Shown piece by piece: positions 13,141-23,279 of a DNA stretch of 64,000 nt. Numbering within the stretch: position 1 is the stretch's first letter; each line of letters starts with the position of its first letter. The translations under genes were made by a program, and so were the position numbers. Source of the DNA: Rhizoclosmatium globosum (taxonomy: Eukaryota; Chytridiomycota; Chytridiomycetes; Chytridiales; Chytriomycetaceae); contig MCGO01000047.1 in assembly GCA_002104985.1 (NCBI GenBank), forward strand, positions 1 to 64,000, given 5' to 3'. Under the pieces are notes generated by a model. The model was not told the DNA's origin, made no database searches, and worked only from the letters and a program-made list of their open reading frames with translations.

Positions 13141-13840
13141 GGAGATGGCATGCAGAAGGTGCATGCCCTGATGGCTCTCCTGCACTCAAAACACTCCCAC
13201 TGACTCTAACTCCACCAATACTGGTCCAAATCAAACCATTTTAGATTCATTGGAAAGCCCTTAATGCACTCTACACATTCGCACTATTACTAGGCGGCAA
13301 TCGCGCGTAAATCAGAATCCGCAACTGCTCTAGCTTTGGATTCAATAGAATCATGTTCTCTCCACCCTTTATATCATTTTGAAACAATCCAGTAAGCTCT
13401 GAACTGCTTTAAAGTAATAATGGAGATGGCATGCAGAAGGTGCATGCTCTGATGGCTTTCCTGCACTCAAAACACTCCCACTGACTCTAACTCCACCAAT
13501 ACTGGTCCAAATCAAACCATTTTAGATTCATTGGAAAGCCCTTAATGCGCTCTACACATTCGCACTATTACTAGGCGGCAATCGCGCCCAATACTGGTCC
13601 AATTCAGACCATTCCAGATTCATTGGAAAGCTCTAAATACGTTCTACGCAGTCGCACTATTTTCACGCTGTGATCGGGCGTATCTCAGGATCCAAATATT
13701 CCCCAGCTTTGGATTCAATAGAGTCCTGCTCTCTCTATCTGTTTTATTAAGCTGAAGTAATTCAGGAGGCTCTAAAGTGCTTATAGGTAAGTGATGGAGA
13801 TGGCATGCAGAAGGTGCATGCTTTCTTGGCTCTCCAGCCA
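13141..13840. repeat. Diverged tandem copies of a ~280-bp repeat
   Basis: The words GGAGATGGCATGCAGAAGG, CACTCCCACTGACTCTAAC and ATTCATTGGAAAGC recur. Unit 1 spans about 13,141-13,421. Unit 2 starts at 13,422 and breaks off near 13,588, where a more diverged copy takes over in mid-unit. Another copy begins at about 13,796 and fades by 13,840. The head word holds the small palindrome GCATGC..GCATGC. No open frame spans the units, so this is a non-coding repeat, perhaps a transposon relic. Confidence 0.75.
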
Positions 13841-14446
13841 CCCATTTTTTAGTGTCACACACTTTAAAAGGAAAATATCTATGCCAAATCTCATTAAAGC
13901 ATCTTCATTTTAACAAAAATTGTAAGCTCTAAACGAGCTCTTTTCGTTGATACCCAATATTGTAGGTCAATTATTGTGTTTGTCACATTCATTACTGTAA
14001 CTCCAGCTAGAAGTATCGGATTTGGATGATTTTTAATTCATTAGAAAGCCACAAATTTGCTCTTTCTAAATCCTTTACCACGCGGTGTAAATTGTGCATA
14101 TTGAGAGTTTCCACTGCTGTCCAACACTAAACCCATTCCACAACTGTTACTCGTTCAAGGAGCTGATAAATTTAAATATCTGCAAAAAACTCCGCAATTA
14201 GCAACCTGCTATGTGAGAAGAACAAAGTGGCTCGAACGTATGACTCTAGTTGGTTAGTGGCAGCCATGTGAATGATGGTATGAAAAACAGAAAGTTGAGT
14301 CAAATGAAGCTGCTTTAATTTTGTTTGTGGATGCTCATGTGGTTCTCTCTCCATAGAAAACAGGAAATAAACTGTTTAGTTTGAAATAGGCCAGACCCAG
14401 TTTTTGCTCACTGAAAAGTATGGCAGTTTTAAAACTTAAGTATATT

Positions 14447-16100
14447 TTAGACAGTTGCACCCATTGGTTCACTCTCAGTCCTCACAGCTGCCCTTAATTT
14501 TGCAGACCGAGCCCTCACATTCCGTTCCACCTCTTCATCACTTGGCGCCACTGATTTCTTGGTCAAGATTTGAAATGATGGTTTCATTCCTTCCTCGTCG
14601 CCTTGATTTTTTGACACATCAAACACTTCCCTCCCCTCTTCCAACTCCTTCCTCCGTTCTTCAAGCCTTTCGATATCCTGCTGATAGAGTTTCTCCATGG
14701 CTGCAATTGAAGACACTTCTACTATCAAGTATTAGACCCCTCACCTAAAATTCAAGAAAACAACAAACCAGAAATTCTTCGATTCCGATACCTTTCAATC
14801 CCTTGATACCCATATCGCCCCTTCTCTTTGTAATACCGTAACCCCAGTCCAATCGTTGCTCCACTTGTGGTTCGTAAGAAGTTTTTAAGAATCGTGTCTT
14901 CAAGGGAATGGAACGTGACGCCAACAAGAGTTCCACTTGGTTTCAAAAGTGTTTCCGCGGCGAGGAGGCCTTGTCGGAATTGATTCAGTTCGTCATTCAC
15001 GTAGATTCGGAGACTGGCTCGAAAAAAATGAGACGACAGAACCGAAAGGGAGACAAAATGTACTCACGCTTGAAAGGTTCTCGTTGCGGGGTGTATTGCT
15101 CCCACGTACTTTCCTGCGCCTTTGAGTACTATATCGGCGAGCTGTTTTGTTGTTTTGATGGGTTCAGCTTGTCGTGCCTTCACAATTGCACGTGCAATAC
15201 GACGCGACTTTTTCTCATCTCCGTTCTCATAAATGATGTTGGCGAGGTCAGGTTCAGAGAATGCTAATAAAATCAAAACAGGTTTAGTTGCACCACCCAA
15301 AAGTGCAACGCAACTGTTTACGATATGCTCTGCTGTTAAACTTGAATTCGCGAGGAGATCGTATTTCGGGCCGTGGACTTTATCAGAACACATTCTCATG
15401 TCAAGGGGCCCGTCTGTTCGGAATGAGAAGCCTCGGTATCCTTGGTCGATTTGGTATGAGCTCACACCGATATCAAACACGACTCCATCTATGCACGGTC
15501 CCCTTGTTTGTTGTTAGTTCTGACACGGTTTTTGGTTTGGGGGGGCTCACTTCAGTCCGAGCTCTTTTTCTAGAAGTGCGACCATATCGCCAAACTTTGA
15601 AACCAGTGAATTATTAGAGTGATGTATTGATCCAATATTTCTGTTATACCTTTCCACGAACGGGGAGAACTCTGTCTCCACCAATTTTCAGCGCCAGAGC
15701 TTCAGCTTCCTTAAATGCGGCAGGGTCTTGGTCAATAGCAATAACACGTGCTGATGGAAATCTTTCTGAGAGAATATTGAATCAGGTTCCGGCATTTCTA
15801 GTTCGAATAGTTGAAGGACGTACCAAGAATCGCCTTAGTGTATCCACCGCCTCCAAATGTTGCATCCACAAATGTCTATTCGTCAAATTCAATTTGAGTT
15901 GATCTTTGTGGTGTACTACGAACATAAGCTGAAGTATCTTTGGCAGGTGTTGTTGGTGCGAGTCCCTGTCGCCTCCTTCCCGTGCCAGCCCCTCTCGTCA
16001 CAAATGGTTTCAATGCTGTTATTGGACTAATGTAATGAAGGCATTCCTGGAGAAGTACTGGCGTGTGTGAGAAAGCTGCTGCAGTGATGGGTGATGTCAT
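14447..16100 (-). CDS. METTL15: RsmH/METTL15-like rRNA small-subunit N4-cytosine methyltransferase
   Basis: SAM-dependent methyltransferase of the MraW/RsmH family, whose mitochondrial members (METTL15) methylate a cytosine of the small-subunit rRNA decoding region. Conserved blocks read on the minus strand in order: [15 protein letters not shown] at the start (ATG at 16,100), [17 protein letters not shown] (SAM-binding glycine loop, ~15,830-15,875), [11 protein letters not shown] (~15,745), [20 protein letters not shown] (~15,420-15,480), [15 protein letters not shown] and [11 protein letters not shown] (~14,900-15,000), and the C-terminal [17 protein letters not shown] before the stop at 14,447. 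Several small introns separate the blocks; exact junctions are not all resolved. Exon 1 reaches an in-frame TAG at 15,876-15,878 directly before TFVDATFG. The same TAG can serve as the 3' splice site of an unrecognised intron, which I prefer. Tandem with TRAP-alpha upstream (230 bp apart). Confidence 0.88.
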
Positions 16101-16330
16101 CTCTCAGAAATCCGATAAAACAAAAAGAAAACCGGATGAGAACAGAACAGTTGCAAATGTATTCTTTGCAAATGAAATAGAAAATAGAACCCGCATCCCC
16201 CCAAAAAAAGACACTGAACTTAATCCGTCCATCATTCATCACACTCGTCAACATCAAACCCTTTCAACCTCCCCACCTCCTGATATATAGATACACCCCC
16301 CCACCACTTCCTCACAAAACTCCATCCCAT

Positions 16331-17543
16331 TTACTTCTTCTTCTTGTCCGCCTTCTTCAAGTGCTCTGGAATCCATTCATCATCCAACTGCTCCTTCTTG
16401 GCAGCAATCTTCTCACGAATCTCAGCCGCAGGAATCTTTTGCTTCTTGACTTCAGCAGAAGAAGAGGAGGAAGAAGAGTTTGAGGAGGAGGAGGTCTTTG
16501 GTGGGTTGGTGGCGATTTTGTAGCCAATGTAGGCGAGACCGGAGATGACTACGATGACTGAGATTCCGGCAAAGTCGAGGATGAAGTCGGAGGGGATAAT
16601 TTTGACTGGGCCTTGGAACGCGATGGCGCGGCGTGGGGTTTCGTCCTAAGAGGAGTGGTTGATGAGAATGGGAAGTTGGTGTTGGACGGAAAGTAGACGT
16701 ACAGCATCGAAAAAGTCAATCAAAACTACAAGGATGAGGTCTTGGGCTTCCATTTCTGGAGTGAATCTGAGAGGGAAGGAAGCTTGTTGCTTGGAGTCCA
16801 ATCTAATGTTGAATCGTTGGGCGTCGAGCTGTTTTTGTGATTTGTATCATTTCAGAAACTGATAAAGCCATAATTCTTGATGATACCTCGTGAATTGGCT
16901 TTGAAGTGTTTTTGGCTTCAGCAAAGTAACCAGAGATGGCAAAGACGGCAGTTGGGTGGGGAGCCAAGTTTGTGACGCCAACAACAACTTCGGCAGGCTC
17001 TCCAGACACAAACTCTGAATTAAAATATTTGATATTTAGACTAATGATTTGATGTATGCAGTGATTGATGGGTTTTGCGTGTATATGAATCGACTCAGCG
17101 CCGTCAAGGCTCTTTCGCCAGACAATCAGACTCCAAGATAGACATTCGCGAAGATAAATAGTTGAGTCAAACGAACAGCATATAGGCTGCATCAATCAGA
17201 CTCCCCGCGAAAATCTTCAATGTCCAATTGCCACATCCAATTGACAGAGTTCCCCATCCAATTTGAAAGAGTAGAGCACGGCCAATACTAACGAGAGTCC
17301 TTTGAGCCCGGGAAGACAGTATCAAATGCAAGCTCGTTCACATGTTTCTGAGCACCACCGTTGCGCAGAATCTCCTTGTTCATATTGACGAGGAAGTCGT
17401 CCTTCTCGGCACGCTGGGCCAGGACCGCTGTTCAGGGCGATGGGTCAGAAACACAACACGTGGAACTACGAAGGTGCTAAGGTGGTTGGTGCCGTACCAA
17501 TAGCGAGGGAGAAGAGAGTGAGGAAGACGGCCTGGAAACGCAT
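16331..17543 (-). CDS. SSR1: Translocon-associated protein subunit alpha (TRAP-alpha/SSR1, IRC22-like)
   Basis: Single-pass ER membrane protein associated with the Sec61 translocon. The minus-strand start at 17,543 gives a signal peptide (MRFQAVFLTLFSLAIAVLA) split by an intron after the ATTG at 17,498. Exon 2 (17,293-17,427) carries the acidic/polar luminal start. Further exons encode a TRAP-like beta-sandwich (FVSGEPAEVVVGVTNLA, then RLDSKQQASFPLRFTPEME). The last exon encodes one membrane helix (DFAGISVIVVISGLAYIGY), a Ser-rich stretch and a highly basic cytosolic tail ending KKADKKKK (stop 16,331). This topology (signal peptide, luminal domain, one helix, basic tail) matches the TRAP-alpha/IRC22 family. 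Start codon is 74 bp from that of the divergent TBL1-like gene. Confidence 0.85.
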
Positions 17544-17617
17544 TGGGTTTTGTGGGTGGTCAGAGTTGTCTGAAGAGAGAAAAAGAGGGGCGAAAAAGAC
17601 GGAGAGAGACCAAAGAC
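17544..17617. promoter_or_regulatory. Compact bidirectional promoter, SSR1 / TBL1-like
   Basis: Only 74 bp separate the two divergent start codons, so both 5' UTRs and core promoters must lie here or overlap the neighbouring coding sequence. The stretch is purine-rich on the + strand (GAAGAGAGAAAAAGAGGGG). No TATA box is evident. Inferred from spacing alone. Confidence 0.55.
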
Positions 17618-20098
17618 ATGTCGTCGTCCACAATCACCTCAGACGATGTCAACTATCTCGTGTATCGATACCTGCTTGAGAGTGGTTCGTGCTAGTCCTT
17701 GTTACTCTAGTTACTCTACATGTACCTAGGAGGAGCCATCTAACCTACCCTACTTGTACACAACCTCAGGCTTCACCCACTCAACCTTCGCCTTCGCCCA
17801 GGAAGCCGCCGTGCACACGCGGGACTACCTCCACCACCACGTGTCGCTGCCCTCGGCGTACCCGTCAATGCTCAAACCAGACGACATCAAAGGCGCGAGG
17901 GTTCCACCGGGCGCCCTCGTCGCCTTTCTGCAGCGCGGCCTTTTGTACCAGGAAGTCGAGACTCACTCGCTCGATGTGCGTTTGCGTTTGCGTTGCTTAA
18001 AACTCTCTCAGACTTAAAATACTCAACAATCTCAACTCAGGACGGCTCCCATAAAAAGTGCTCTATCCCCTTCTCACTCACTCAGCCCCACGAATGTGTC
18101 GTTGAGTCTATTGTGCCGCCAGCTTCAACTGCGAGGGACTCTCAGGACGATGACTCGGATGCTGCGGCGCCTGCTTCAAAGAAGGCAAAGAAAAATACCA
18201 CTGAAGACAAGAAGGACAGGAAAGAAGCGAAGCGGTTAGAAAGAGAGAAGCGGGCAAAGTCTCTGGGCGTTGACTGTGAGTATTGGGCTCCCTTTATTGG
18301 TGCTAGGACCTCAGACAACAAGTGGGACGCTGTGTCCACGCCAGAGTATCAATGGAAGCTCTTTATAGTGCTCATAGCATCTATAGAGACTGCCGTCGGC
18401 TGGCCTGAGTCGTTCTGACAGTGAATGAAGAAGAGCAAACGTTATGAGTAATCACGCACGATATCAAAGCGGCATTAGACCCATCAATTAAGGATGTAGT
18501 AGAGCTATTGTAGTAGCTGTGAACTGGCGGGGCGAGTCAGTAGCTGCCCTCATCAACAAACGACGATGCAACCTCCCAAGCACCCACCTTCATTGCCTTC
18601 AATCACTTTGCTAAATCAAAAAATGTGGCAGTGACAAATGAAGAAGACGAATCACATCTCGCAACAGCATCAGACGTGACTGTGTACCGACCTTCAGCAG
18701 AAAACGGCCAAACACCTGTCGGCGCCGTATATTGCGTCGGATGGAACCCTCGGTTCATGCTTCTTGCTGCTGGGTGAGTTCAATACAATGACGCACCAGC
18801 ATGGAATGCGCTGACAGTCTCTCTTCTACAATCCACAGTTCAGAAGATGGCAAAGTACGATTATGGCGGGTACCTTCCGACTCTTCCGACGGCATCATGA
18901 CAGAATGTGCTGTAACGTTAGATCATGCTGAGCCTGAAGAAGTAAATGGCGTGACGAGTCTGGATTGGCATGTGAGTGTTTTGCAGTCTTGTGCTGCTCC
19001 CGGTTTCTGGGCTTACTCTCTCCTGCGTAAAATAGCCACAAGGAATGCTGCTGGCAACAGGGAGTGTAACAGGAAGCGTTAAAGTGTGGACAAAGTCAGG
19101 TACCGTATCCTCGGTTCAAAAGTTACCGAATTCCGACTCAAACTTTTCTCGTCAACCTTTAAACCTTACCAGGAGAACTCAAATATACCATGAACCGACA
19201 TACATCAACCGTCTTTACACTGAAATGGAATAAAAAGGGTGACCTGCTGGGTACTGCAAGCGCTGATGCCCACGTTATGATTTGGGATGCATCCAACGGC
19301 GAGTTACGGCAACAATTTCAATGTCATGAAAACGCAGTCCTCGATCTCGATTGGAAAGACGACGTTACCTTTGCAACAAGTAGTAGTGATAAACTTGTCT
19401 ACGTGTGTCGAATGGGATATATGGAACCAATCAAAGTATTTTCCGGACACACAGTAAGTCAATCCCTCCCATCCTCATGAGCATCAAAAGACTTCAACTA
19501 AGCACTCACGAACAGGCTGATGTAAACGGAATTCAATGGGACGCCACAAACCAACTCCTTGCCTCCTGCTCAGACGACCACTCCATCAAAGTCTGGTCAA
19601 TGGACTCCTCAACACCTATACATACCCTCTCCGGCCACAAAATGGAAGTCTTCTGCCTCCGATGGGCGCCTCACAACCCATCCGCCTCCACATCAACCAC
19701 CTCCTCAACACCGCGAATCCTGGCAACAGGCTCCTTCGACTTCAGCATCCGGATATGGGACGTTTCAACAACAACAGGGAAATGCGTGCAAACGCTCGAG
19801 AAGCACACGTCGCAGGTCTCGGCACTCAGTTTCAGCGCGGATGGATACTTTTTGGCGAGTGGTGGGTTTGATAATGTGTTCAATGTGTGGCGGTGTCGGG
19901 ATTGGGCGCTTGTCAAGAGTTTTAAGGGGAATGGGAGTGTGTTTGAGGTGCAGTGGGGTGTGAAAGGGGATAAAGTTTCGGTTTGCTTTAATGATGGGGT
20001 GGTGAGTTTTGTTTTCTTTGTTTTTACGTTGACGAGTGTGATTGCTAAATGTAGTATAGGTCGCTGTTGTCCATCTTGCGGGGTTACGAGATCGATGA
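17618..20098 (+). CDS. TBL1XR1: LisH-WD40 protein, TBL1X/TBL1XR1/SIF2 family
   Basis: Corepressor-complex subunit (human TBL1 in NCoR/SMRT, yeast Sif2 in Set3C) that tetramerises by its LisH domain and reads chromatin through a WD40 propeller. Exon 1 (17,618-17,684) encodes SDDVNYLVYRYLLESG and exon 2 (17,770-17,975) GFTHSTFAFAQEA then ARVPPGALVAFLQRGLLY, together an N-terminal LisH domain very close to TBL1XR1. Exon 3 (from 18,041) adds an acidic then Lys-rich linker (KKAKK, RLEREKRAK) resembling a nuclear signal. Later exons supply at least seven WD repeats, for example EDGKVRLWRV, GSVKVWTKSG, DAHVMIWD, DHSIKVWSMD, DFSIRIWDV and FDNVFNVWRC. The last exon ends VAVVHLAGLRDR with TGA at 20,096-20,098. 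Exon 4 begins near 18,560 and its exact start is uncertain. Confidence 0.92.
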
Positions 20099-20729
20099 GG
20101 GATACACTGCAGTTTTTTCTCTTAATCATTGCTATTTTGGTTTTTGTACAGACTGTTGCTTTCTTTCTTTGATGTTTTTTACCTTACACGCTGAAATTGT
20201 TTGGGGTTTGGGAAGAGTTGCTATCAAACTTTGGGTGGGTTGGCAGTTGGAAATGATGGGGATTCTGGTTTGTGATCATTTTGCAAAAAGAGAGAGAGAA
20301 AGGGTTGGAGAGTAACTATTTAAATCACCTTACATTCACATTTGTTTTTAATTGTAAACTATTGATGAACCACGAAGGAATTGAGGGTGTCTTCAACGTA
20401 TGTCTGATTCCTTTTCAAACACATTTCACCTCAGGTTGGAAAAGGCCTGAAGAAAAGGGTCAGTACCAAGATACTTGATTGTAGTTGAGAGATCATAAAT
20501 ACTCTCACTGAAATAATGTTTATTTTCTGTTCAAATTAAAAGGCTACCTGGACATGTTTTGTTAGAATCAAGCTTAGAACTCTAACTAGCATCTAGCCAT
20601 AGACACATACAAATACGGCGATGTGTAAGCTGATGACAGTGAACAGTTGTCAAATAAGAAATAGTCCTTGTACATTTGCCAGAGGTGTTTACAAGTGGGG
20701 AGACTCTCCTTTATAAATGGCAGACGGTG

Positions 20730-20824
20730 TTAGGCTCGGTGCCAGCCTCTCCTCTCTCTTTTTGTTGGGGGCATTTTTATCCTCCGGAGAAAAACGAAAG
20801 AGGAGAGGCTGGATTCGAGCCTAA
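20730..20824. repeat. Long imperfect inverted repeat (fold-back)
   Basis: Arms of about 26 nt pair around a ~43-nt centre. The left arm begins TTAGGCTCGG and continues through CCAGCCTCTCCTCT; the right arm begins AGAGGAGAGGCTGG and ends CGAGCCTAA. The centre contains the palindrome CTCCGGAG. It could be a tiny MITE, a transcriptional terminator-like hairpin or a small-RNA precursor; only the structure is seen. Confidence 0.7.
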
Positions 20825-20867
20825 GATGGTGTGTCATTTTTGGAAATAATGAACAGTTGCCAAGAAA

Positions 20868-20932
20868 CCAAGCATGAAATGAAGGTTATGACAGATGGAA
20901 AAGAAATATCATAACCTTCATTTCATGCTTGG
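20868..20932. repeat. Perfect 24-bp inverted repeat with 17-nt loop
   Basis: Bases 20,868-20,891 are exactly complementary to 20,909-20,932, with an A-rich 17-nt loop between. A perfect 24-bp stem is most unlikely by chance and would fold as RNA into a small-RNA-like hairpin. It lies 43 bp after another fold-back, in a gene-free gap. It could equally be a young MITE or palindromic duplication. Confidence 0.8.
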
Positions 20933-21947
20933 GTTCATTCACATGCAAACGTTGAAACTTAAGGAACCCTAGGCAAATGTTAATAAGACACTAAGACAAA
21001 TAACTGCCATCAGTAGAAACCCAAAATTATGTTCTTAAGTATGGAAAAGAGCCCGGGTTCCTTAATTTCCAGAATTTGATGTACAAATGCTGAAACCTTA
21101 GGAATCCAGACTCTTCTCCATAATCAAGACATAAAAACGTCAGTTGCTTTGGCACGTGTTAGTAAGAAACCTCTTGCATGAACAAATATCATTTGAGGCA
21201 GGTTAGGTCAGGCAAAGGCCAGCCTAAAGGTAAGGCCAAGTAAGGTCAGGTAAAGTCAGGAAGTCCAAGAGAGTTTGATACTGAGTCTAGTTAGTTCAGG
21301 CCAAACCCGCAAACAGATTCAGACCACTTGTAATGAAGGGATTCAAGGAAATGGAAGAGGAGAGGGGGGAAGGGAGACGGATCCAACAACCCACTCTTAG
21401 CACCTGCCTTCATTTCACATGGTCAAGGGGAGCTCATTCAAGACACACATGCCCAGAACCAGGTGGAGCGCGAAACAGCCAGGGTCGTCACCCTAGGGAT
21501 CCAGTCCGTGTGCTGGACCCCCTTGGCCAGAGACGCCTACACACTCTGATCCCTTGAAGACAAGTGCAGTGAGAGAATGGAGGTTTTGGAAATAGTGCAA
21601 AAAGGAAAAATGTATTCAAACTTTATACCCTCCCATCTGCCCCTTAAAAACAAGGTTCAACCCTCGACACTCGAATTAGTTTTTACTGACAAGATTTTTG
21701 TCAAAACAGGCCCAACCTCCATTCTTATCTTCTGCCTAAGAGTTAAGCTCCAAACTGGGCCCGAAAAGCGAGGGTACATTTTTTTGTTGTCTTATATAAA
21801 GCACATTGCTGAGGCGGGATACCAAAAAGAAAAATCTTGTACCAAACATGAGAGTGTCTGCAATTGTTTCTAGTGTTGTCGTTCTTTTGTGATAGTTCTC
21901 TTTTAATAAACTACTTTGTTCTTTTTCAAATCAAATCTTCCATTCAA

Positions 21948-23062
21948 ATGTTCGCCCACCGCCTCCTTTCACGGGCACCACCCGTTGTCCGCGTTGTCCA
22001 AGTCCAAGGTGCCCAACAGACGCACGTGCGATCGCTGTTCATCCAAACAGCGCCGACGCCGAACGCCAATTCGCTCAAGTTCAGTCCGGGCGTGGCTGTT
22101 GTTGGATCGGCAAACACAACGATCGAGTTCACTTCGGCCCGCGCGGCGATGGCGAGTCCCTTGGCCAAGCGCCTGTTTCGCATTGACGGCGTGAAGGAAG
22201 TGTTTCTGGGCCCGGACTTTATCACCGTTACAAAAGTGGATGAGGCTGAGTGGCCGCTGTTGAAGCCTGTTGAGTCGTAGAGTAGAGTGGTTACGTTACT
22301 GTCTTACTTATCATGCATGTTTTACATACTGCCAGGATCTGTATGCTTCTATCATGGATCACTACTCCTCTGGTCAACCAGTCCTTGCTCAGGACTCCGG
22401 TGCCTCGTCAGCTGTCCCTGCCGATACAGTCATTCATCCAGACGACTCTGAAACTGTTGCCATGATTAAGGAGCTCTTGGATACTCGTATTCGTCCTACT
22501 ATTCAGGATGATGGTGGCGATGTCGAATTCATGGGCTTCAATGAGGAAACTGGCAAAGTGCTGTTGAAACTGAAAGGGGCCTGTAGGACTTGTGATTCTT
22601 CGGTTGTCACGTTGAAGAATGGTATTGAGAATATGTTGATGGTTAGTGTTGTATACCCGAGCGTGGTTACTGGTGGAGCTCAATGCTGTCAAGCAAAACT
22701 ACAAGAATAGTGAGCGAAGTGGACAATTTATTGCGAAGCGAAATTGTTCTGGCGCAGCGAGAGTACGAGCGGAGCTCGTCATTTTCAAACAAACCCAAAG
22801 AAAAAGTGAGCGCAGCGAACTCTCTTTTGCGAGGTAAATTGCGTAGCGAGAGTGCCGAGGGCACAAGCACAGCTCAGTGGCTTCAGGCGGAGCTAGTCAA
22901 ATATAGCACTGGAGTTTTGAGCATTACTAAATTTATACTCCTCTACAGCACTACGTTCCAGAAGTAACAGTCGTGGAACAAGTATTTGACGAATTGGAGC
23001 AGCAATCACAAGATGAATTCAAGAAACTCGAAGAGGCTCTCAAGAAACAAATGAGTCCCTAG
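21948..23062 (+). CDS. NFU1: NFU1 mitochondrial iron-sulfur cluster scaffold/carrier
   Basis: Late-acting Fe-S carrier that delivers 4Fe-4S clusters to lipoate synthase and respiratory enzymes. Three exons (21,948-22,268; 22,336-22,641; 22,949-23,062) keep frame and give 246 residues. Residues 1 to ~45 are Arg-rich like a mitochondrial presequence ([17 protein letters not shown]). The Nfu N-domain follows ([12 protein letters not shown], then [16 protein letters not shown]), then the NifU-like C-domain ([48 protein letters not shown]). The cluster-binding CxxC is Cys190/Cys193; the residue after it is Asp where Pro is usual. Intron 2 (22,642-22,948, 307 nt) has a TTACTAA branch site and carries the dispersed intronic repeat; intron 1 is 67 nt. 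Confidence 0.95.
22711..22898 (+). repeat. Dispersed intronic repeat copy in NFU1 intron 2
   Basis: Shows the family words TGAGCGAAG, AGAGTACGAGCGGAGCTCGT, GTGAGCGCAGCGAAC, TGCGTAGCGAGAG and TTCAGGCGGAGCT. It is in the sense orientation of NFU1 and fills about 60 percent of the intron, leaving the splice donor and branch site outside it. Confidence 0.8.
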
Positions 23063-23279
23063 TCGCTTTAAGAATAAACCTGGTTGCATAATAATGTTAA
23101 GTACCACAATAAGTCGTTGCCAGCTATCATATAGTTATGTGATTTTTATGAAGCTCAAATTTGTGATTGGTGGACTTCCTGGAATTAGAAAACTGCGCGT
23201 GTTCTCGAAGTTTTTTTCCAAAAGAGCGCGTTTCCAGGAATATCAATTCTTTTCCAAAAACAGACAACTTCCTTCCACA

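Larger units (their letters stand above)
11561..14446. other. Gene-poor spacer between satellite A and the gene island
   Basis: I see no convincing protein-coding gene. The stretch includes a decaying satellite edge, a short 11-bp inverted repeat around 12,121-12,168 (GGTTCAAAACC and its complement), an AT-rich fold-back element (12,708-12,864) and a diverged tandem repeat (13,141-13,840). A sequence around 14,030-14,075 shares the ATTCATTRGAAAGC word with that tandem repeat, suggesting a further decayed copy. Open frames here are short and look like no family I know. Confidence 0.6.
20099..21947. other. 1.85-kb non-coding gap with two long hairpins
   Basis: No gene is recognisable between the TBL1-like stop and the NFU1 start. 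It holds two long inverted repeats (20,730-20,824 and 20,868-20,932) and a cluster of GGTCAGG/AGGTAA-type short words around 21,195-21,265. A denser, GC-richer patch at about 21,420-21,560 can be read for some 40 codons on the + strand (ending ARDAYTL) but has no start codon and resembles nothing I know; a decayed mobile element is possible. Confidence 0.5.

Noticed and set aside
12184..13244. Short open frames in the spacer after satellite A
   Set aside because: Overlap AT-rich or repeated DNA, show no conserved motif and lack gene-like composition.
14200..14290. tRNA-like B-box word (CGTTCGAGCC on the minus strand)
   Set aside because: No acceptor stem, D-arm or anticodon stem could be fitted around it.
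19536..20129. Long alternative frames on both strands over the TBL1-like WD40 exons
   Set aside because: They are frame shadows of a well-supported WD40 coding sequence.
21333..21873. Two open frames of 74 and 98 codons before NFU1
   Set aside because: No recognisable domain, low-complexity start and no splice-compatible partners; treated as chance frames in a non-coding gap.
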